DNA of 8,809 nt, from contig JBDSTZ010000032.1 in the NCBI GenBank assembly GCA_039927975.1, positions 1 through 8,809 of the forward strand. Direction: 5' to 3'. This document shows positions 5,097 through 8,809 of this stretch, piece by piece (the first letter of the stretch is position 1; each line of letters starts with the position of its first letter). Under the pieces are notes generated by a model. That model had not been told where the DNA came from. It saw only the letters and a list, made by a program, of their open reading frames with translations, and did not search any database. The stretch comes from JBDSTZ01 sp039927975. Its GTDB lineage: Bacteria > Pseudomonadota > Gammaproteobacteria > Burkholderiales > Burkholderiaceae_D. A program made the position numbers and the translations under genes.

Positions 5097-6347
5097 ATGG
5101 GCAACGCTTGCGGCGTCGATTTCGGAACGTCAAACTCCACCGTAGGCTGGGTCCGCCCCGGCGTGCCGGCCTTGCTCGCCCTCGAAGATGGCAAGCCGAC
5201 CCTGCCTTCGGTGGTGTTTTTTAACGCCGACGACGACGAGGTCAGCTACGGCCGCGCGGCGCTGGCGGACTACCTGGCCGGCTACGAGGGCCGCCTGATG
5301 CGCTCGCTCAAGAGCTTGCTCGGCACCAGTCTGATCGACGGCCAGACCGAGGTTGGCGGCCGGGCCTTGCCGTTCCGAATGCTGTTGGCCCACTTCATCG
5401 GTGAACTCAAACGCCGCGCCGAGCGCGCCGCCGGGCGCGAATTCGGCGCGGCCGTGTTCGGCCGCCCGGTGTTCTTCATCGACGACAACCGCGAGGCCGA
5501 CCAGCTCGCCGAAGACACCCTGGCCGAGGTGGCGCGCGCGGTCGGCTTCAAGGACATCGCCTTCCAGTACGAGCCGATCGCCGCCGCCTTCGACTACGAA
5601 TCCCAGATCGCCGGTGAAGAACTGGTGCTGATCGCCGACATCGGCGGCGGCACCTCCGACTTCTCGCTGGTGCGCCTGGCGCCGCAACGTATCGCGCGCG
5701 CCGAGCGCCGCGACGACATCCTCGCCACCGGCGGCGTGCACATCGGCGGCACCGACTTCGACAAATACCTGAGCCTGTCGGCGGTGATGCCGCTGCTCGG
5801 CTACGGCAGCAGCCTGCTCAATGGCACTGAAATCCCGTCGAGCTATTATTTCAACCTGGCCACCTGGCACACCATCAACCTGGCCTACACCAAGAAGATC
5901 TGGACCCAGCTTGGCGACGTGGTGCGCGACGCGCGCGAACCGGACAAGCTGACCCGTCTGCAAAAGCTGATCGAGGAGCGCGGCGGCCATTGGCTCGCGC
6001 TCAAGGTGGAGGAGGGCAAGATCGCCCTGTCGGACGCCCCCAGCGTGGCCCTGGAACTCGAGCGCCTGTCGCCGCCGGCCGCTCTGCAATTGCAGCGCGC
6101 CGACTTTGAAAACGCCATCGGCCACCTGATCGACGCGGTCGACCGCACCGTGCTCAAGCTGCTGGCCGACGCCGGCGTGACGGCGAACCAGGTCGACACC
6201 GTGTTCTTCACCGGCGGCTCGAGCGGGGTCGGCGCCTTGCGCGCGCGCATCGGCGCCTTGCTGCCGCAAGCTCGCAAGGTCGAGGGCGACTTGTTCGGCA
6301 GCATCGGCGCCGGCCTGGCGCTCGACGCCGTCCGCAAATTCGGCTAG
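5097..6347 (+). CDS. Hsp70-family ATPase of the YegD type, lacking the substrate-binding domain
   Basis: A 416-residue protein consisting only of an actin/Hsp70-fold nucleotide-binding domain. The phosphate-1 loop is at residues 8-14 (Asp-Phe-Gly-Thr-Ser-Asn-Ser), the phosphate-2 loop at 181-188 (Asp-Ile-Gly-Gly-Gly-Thr-Ser-Asp) and the adenosine motif at about 370-376 with Gly-Gly-Ser. Residues 157-168 (Gln-Tyr-Glu-Pro-Ile-Ala-Ala) are the typical connecting segment, and Val-Arg-Asp-Ala-Arg-Glu-Pro at 276-282 is shared with E. coli YegD (about 450 aa). The protein ends soon after the ATPase domain, so a DnaK-like peptide-binding cycle is unlikely; YegD's function is not established. ATG 5097 follows AAAGGG (5087-5092); the frame is open further upstream but the domain begins right after this ATG. 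The stop overlaps the ribosome binding site of the exonuclease gene, so the two are probably translated together. Confidence 0.92.
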   Translation: MGNACGVDFGTSNSTVGWVRPGVPALLALEDGKPTLPSVVFFNADDDEVSYGRAALADYLAGYEGRLMRSLKSLLGTSLIDGQTEVGGRALPFRMLLAHFIGELKRRAERAAGREFGAAVFGRPVFFIDDNREADQLAEDTLAEVARAVGFKDIAFQYEPIAAAFDYESQIAGEELVLIADIGGGTSDFSLVRLAPQRIARAERRDDILATGGVHIGGTDFDKYLSLSAVMPLLGYGSSLLNGTEIPSSYYFNLATWHTINLAYTKKIWTQLGDVVRDAREPDKLTRLQKLIEERGGHWLALKVEEGKIALSDAPSVALELERLSPPAALQLQRADFENAIGHLIDAVDRTVLKLLADAGVTANQVDTVFFTGGSSGVGALRARIGALLPQARKVEGDLFGSIGAGLALDAVRKFG

Positions 6348-6354
6348 GAGCATC

Positions 6355-6993
6355 GTGAGCGTATTCGACCAGCCCATCGTCATGCTCGACTTCGAGACCA
6401 CCGGCCTGTCGCCGGCCATGGGCGACCGCATCACCGAGGTGGCGGCGCTGCGCATCGTCGGCGGCCGCGTCACCGAGCGCTATGTTTCACTGATCAATTG
6501 CCAGGTGCGCATCCCGTCCTTTATTACCGCGCTGACCGGCATCTCGCAGGCGATGGTCGACGCCGCGCCGCCGGTGCGCCAGGTCGTGCCCGCGCTGCTC
6601 GACTTCATCGGCGCCGATACCTTGTCGGCCCACAACGCCAGCTTCGACGAGAAATTCCTCAAGGCCGAGGCCGCGCGCCTGGGACTTGAGCCGGCCCACC
6701 AGGCGCTGGTGTGCTCGCTCAAACTGTCGCGCCGGGTGTTTCCCGGTTTGCCAAGCTACAAGCTCGGACAGTTGTCGGGCCAGCTCGGCATCGGCTTTCG
6801 CAGCGCCGCCCACCGCGCCGAATCGGATGCCGAGGTGGCTGCCGAGGTGCTGCTGCACATCGCCCGCCATCTCGGTCGTTCCTACGCGCTGCCCCAGGTG
6901 GCGCCGGCCCTGCTGGTATCGGTCAACAAACTGAGCGCGGCCAAGGTTCCGGCGTTTTTGGCCGGCTACGCCGATGTGAAAAACGCAGCGTAG
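6355..6993 (+). CDS. DnaQ-like DEDDh 3'-5' exonuclease
   Basis: A 212-residue exonuclease of the RNase T/DnaQ superfamily, predicted to remove nucleotides from 3' ends with two metal ions. The catalytic set is complete: D12 and E14 in Asp-Phe-Glu-Thr-Thr-Gly (Exo I), D98 in His-Asn-Ala-Ser-Phe-Asp (Exo II), and H153 and D158 in His-Arg-Ala-Glu-Ser-Asp (Exo III, the DEDDh form). The domain covers about residues 7-172, and the last 40 residues are an uncharacterised tail. It lacks the polymerase, UvrC-like or helicase domains found in some relatives and resembles a stand-alone epsilon-like enzyme; DNA or RNA preference cannot be told. The start is GTG 6355, 7 nt after the Hsp70-like stop, with TAGGAG (6345-6350) as ribosome binding site overlapping that stop. 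This spacing implies one operon and possibly linked functions. Confidence 0.93.
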   Translation: MSVFDQPIVMLDFETTGLSPAMGDRITEVAALRIVGGRVTERYVSLINCQVRIPSFITALTGISQAMVDAAPPVRQVVPALLDFIGADTLSAHNASFDEKFLKAEAARLGLEPAHQALVCSLKLSRRVFPGLPSYKLGQLSGQLGIGFRSAAHRAESDAEVAAEVLLHIARHLGRSYALPQVAPALLVSVNKLSAAKVPAFLAGYADVKNAA

Positions 6994-7005
6994 GCGCCGA
7001 TCGCA

Positions 7006-7011
7006 TACAAT
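7006..7011 (+). promoter_or_regulatory. -10-like hexamer immediately before the small exported-protein gene
   Basis: TACAAT, five of six matches to TATAAT, ends only 6 nt before ATG 7018, so transcription from it would begin at or next to the start codon and give a leaderless mRNA. This agrees with the lack of any Shine-Dalgarno sequence between the exonuclease stop (6993) and the ATG. No good -35 is seen, and readthrough from the upstream operon is the alternative. Confidence 0.4.
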
Positions 7012-7017
7012 TAGCAC

Positions 7018-7362
7018 ATGCTCAACCGCCGTTCCATCGTTCGCATCCTGCTGTCGCTGCTTTTGCTGGTCTCCCAGCAAATGGCGTTCACGCACGCGTT
7101 GTCGCACGTGTCCGGCAATGCATCGGCCAGGGCCGGCGCCGCCGCTCATCTCCAGCGCGACGGCTCGCTGTCGAAGGCCCTCGCCGACCAAGGTTGCGAC
7201 CAATGTCTGGCCTTCGCCCAGCTGGTCGGCCCGCTCGGCAACACGCCGCGCTGGTTCGCCGTCGACGCGGTCGGCTCCGAAGCCATCGCCGCCCACGCCA
7301 GCACGCCCGCGCCGGCCTGCACGGTGTGCGTATTCCAGTCGCGCGCCCCGCCTTTGGCCTGA
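7018..7362 (+). CDS. Small exported Cys/His protein next to a TonB receptor (DUF2946-like)
   Basis: A 114-residue protein with a clear signal peptide (Arg-rich start, Leu-rich core at about 10-18, likely cleavage near residue 27), so it is probably periplasmic or membrane-anchored. The mature part has two CxxC motifs, C60-x2-C63 and C101-x2-C104, plus His residues at 26, 30, 44 and 93, and ends in Gln-Ser-Arg-Ala-Pro-Pro. This layout resembles the small DUF2946-type proteins encoded beside metal-linked TonB receptors in proteobacteria. Metal binding is an inference from the CxxC pairs and the neighbouring ZnuD-like receptor; a redox role is also possible. The ATG at 7081 would remove the signal peptide, so 7018 is preferred although it has no ribosome binding site. 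It lies 101 bp upstream of the receptor on the same strand. Confidence 0.75.
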   Translation: MLNRRSIVRILLSLLLLVSQQMAFTHALSHVSGNASARAGAAAHLQRDGSLSKALADQGCDQCLAFAQLVGPLGNTPRWFAVDAVGSEAIAAHASTPAPACTVCVFQSRAPPLA

Positions 7363-7394
7363 CAGGCTACAGCTTTCCCCTATTTTCGCGATCC

Positions 7395-7435
7395 AGCCAG
7401 GCGCTTGACCGAATCCGGTCGCGCGCGTTCTGGCT
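7395..7435 (+). other. Imperfect stem-loop in the leader of the TonB receptor gene
   Basis: Nested inverted arms are visible: AGCCAG (7395-7400) with CTGGCT (7430-7435), GCGC (7401-7404) with GCGC (7421-7424), and GACCG (7407-7411) with CGGTC (7416-7420) around the loop AATC, about 15 base pairs in all with two small bulges. The run TTTT at 7446-7449 lies about 10 nt beyond the stem, too far for a classical terminator. It may end part of the upstream transcript or act as a leader structure for the receptor gene. Confidence 0.4.
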
Positions 7436-7463
7436 TGCCTGTCACTTTTGCTAAAGGTTTTAC

Positions 7464-8809
7464 ATGAACATCCAACGCACGCTGCTTGCCAGCGCGGTGC
7501 TTTCCGCGCTCGCGCCTATGTCATCCATCGTCCACGCCCAATCGGCCGACGCCACCGTCGCCGTCGCCGTTGCCGCCCAGCCTGCCGACAAGCCGCTCGC
7601 CAAAGTCGTCGTCACCGCTTCGCCCTTCAATACCAGCGAGGGCGACCAGATCCTCACGCCGGCCAAGGTCCTGTCCGGCGACGAGTTGCGCGACAAGCTC
7701 GGCGCCTCGCTCGGCGACACCCTGTCGCAGGAACTGGGCGTGTCCGCCTCCGCGTTCGGCGCCGGCGCCTCGCGTCCCATTATCCGCGGCCTCGAAGGGG
7801 CGCGCGTGAAAATGCTGGAAAACGGCATGGCCGTGTCGGACGTGTCGGGCTTGTCGAACGACCACGCGGTCGCGGCTGAAGGCGCCACCGCGCGCCAGAT
7901 TGAAATCCTGCGTGGCCCGGCGGCGCTGCTGTACGGCTCGGGCGCGATTGGCGGCCTGGTCAACGTCGTCAACGAACGCATCCCGACCGCGCTCGAAGAC
8001 AAGCCGGCCGGCCAGCTCGAAGCGCGCTTCGGCAGCGTCGACGACGGCCGCGCGCTGTCGGGCTCGGTCGACGGCGCGGTCGGCGCCATCGGCTTGCACG
8101 CCGACGGCAACGTGCGCCGTGCCGACGATTACCGCATTCCCGGCTACCGCGTGCTGGGCGATCCGGACTCGGCCTCCGGCAAGCTGCCGCGCTCGTTCAC
8201 CCATGAAAAAACCGCCGGCGTCGGCGCCTCCTGGGTGGGCGACTGGGGCTATATCGGCGCCTCGGTCGGCACCGTCAGCAATCTGTACGGCATTCCCAGC
8301 CTGGAAGGCTCGCAGATCGACCAGTCGCAGACGCGCTACGATATCGACAGCCTGTTCAAGGCGCCGTTCAGCGGCTTCGAGAGCTTCAAGTTCAAGCTCG
8401 GCTACACCGATTACCAGCACGCCGAACTCGACCTCGACAACCAGCCCGAGGTCCGCTTCACCAACCGTTCGCTGGAAAGCCGCTGGGAGTTGACCCACAA
8501 GAGCGTCGCTGGCTGGCACGGCACCTTCGGCGTGCAAACCGAGCGCACCAATTTCTCCGCCCTGAACGCCCAGACCGGCGGTCCCGACACCGTGCCCGTG
8601 ACCAAGTCCAACTCGACCGCGGCCTTCCTGGTCGAGGAGCGCGAAGTCGGCCCGCTGCACATGAACGCCGGCGTGCGGCTCGAATCGGTCAAGCGCGAAC
8701 CGGTGTCGGGCCCGGCCCGTTCGTTCGACCTGACCTCGTATTCGGTGGGCGCCATGTGGCCGTTCGCGCACGGCTACGGGGTCGGGCTGACCGCCTCGAT
8801 CGCCCAGCG
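7464..8809 (+). CDS. TonB-dependent outer-membrane receptor, ZnuD-like (3' end outside the window)
   Basis: The first 448 codons of a TonB-dependent receptor are present and run open to the right edge. Residues 1-26 are a signal peptide ending in His-Ala-Gln. A TonB-box-like Val-Val-Val-Thr-Ala-Ser-Pro follows at 48-54, and the plug domain covers about 60-170, with Arg-Pro-Ile-Ile-Arg-Gly-Leu (104-110), Leu-Arg-Gly-Pro-Ala (149-153), Leu-Leu-Tyr-Gly-Ser (155-159) and Gly-Gly-Leu-Val-Asn-Val (163-168). The segment Leu-Ser-Asn-Asp-His-Ala-Val-Ala (130-137) and the Gly-Ala-Ser-Arg-Pro-Ile-Ile-Arg-Gly context resemble the ZnuD zinc-receptor group rather than siderophore receptors. The barrel begins after about 180. 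Such receptors import scarce metal ions or chelates using TonB-ExbBD energy. ATG 7464 follows AAAGG (7453-7457) at 6 nt. Substrate is inferred, and a copper or heme-type ligand is possible. Confidence 0.9.
   Translation, partial: MNIQRTLLASAVLSALAPMSSIVHAQSADATVAVAVAAQPADKPLAKVVVTASPFNTSEGDQILTPAKVLSGDELRDKLGASLGDTLSQELGVSASAFGAGASRPIIRGLEGARVKMLENGMAVSDVSGLSNDHAVAAEGATARQIEILRGPAALLYGSGAIGGLVNVVNERIPTALEDKPAGQLEARFGSVDDGRALSGSVDGAVGAIGLHADGNVRRADDYRIPGYRVLGDPDSASGKLPRSFTHEKTAGVGASWVGDWGYIGASVGTVSNLYGIPSLEGSQIDQSQTRYDIDSLFKAPFSGFESFKFKLGYTDYQHAELDLDNQPEVRFTNRSLESRWELTHKSVAGWHGTFGVQTERTNFSALNAQTGGPDTVPVTKSNSTAAFLVEEREVGPLHMNAGVRLESVKREPVSGPARSFDLTSYSVGAMWPFAHGYGVGLTASIAQ

Noticed and set aside
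5130..6473. Minus-strand frame opposite the Hsp70-like gene
   Set aside because: It is low-complexity antisense translation; the plus strand carries complete ATPase motifs.
7521..8771. Minus-strand frame opposite the TonB receptor gene
   Set aside because: The plus-strand frame from 7464 is open to the window edge and has signal peptide and plug motifs; the reverse frame has none.

Overview
The window looks like chromosomal DNA of a high-GC betaproteobacterium, most likely Oxalobacteraceae (Massilia/Duganella/Janthinobacterium group). This is inferred from strong G/C bias at third codon positions, the DUF2244-ctaD pairing and the style of the SdhB, CtaD and YegD-like proteins. No RNA gene, insertion sequence or CRISPR array is visible.

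Layout. (1) 1-1264, plus strand: a solitary succinate dehydrogenase iron-sulfur subunit (sdhB) with an unusual Gly/Ser/Ala-rich N-terminal extension and no sdhC, sdhD or sdhA beside it. It is followed at once by a 12-bp tandem repeat that keeps a small Ala-Ala-Asp-Ile repeat ORF open. (2) 1265-1434: AT-richer convergent intergenic DNA with recurring AATCGATT-like motifs. (3) 1435-3612, minus strand: the heme-copper cytochrome c oxidase subunit I gene ctaD, then a DUF2244 membrane protein; coxB, ctaG and coxC are absent. The 117 bp upstream of ctaD hold a -10-like hexamer and an FNR/Anr-like dyad centred about 61 bp upstream of the predicted transcription start. (4) 3730-4803, minus strand: a LacI/GalR-family regulator. 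(5) 4804-5096: a divergent regulatory region with a perfect 7-3-7 inverted repeat. (6) 5097-6993, plus strand: a tightly coupled pair encoding a YegD-type Hsp70-family ATPase without a substrate-binding domain and a DEDDh 3'-5' exonuclease. (7) 7018-8809, plus strand: a small exported protein with two CxxC motifs, then a ZnuD-like TonB-dependent receptor that runs off the right edge.

Functionally the left half is respiratory (SdhB, CtaD, DUF2244). The right half holds a chaperone-like/exonuclease pair and what looks like an outer-membrane metal-uptake locus. Most genes belong to known families. The points most worth checking are the orphan sdhB with its repeats, the isolated ctaD with its possible oxygen-responsive promoter, and the Cys-rich protein paired with the receptor.
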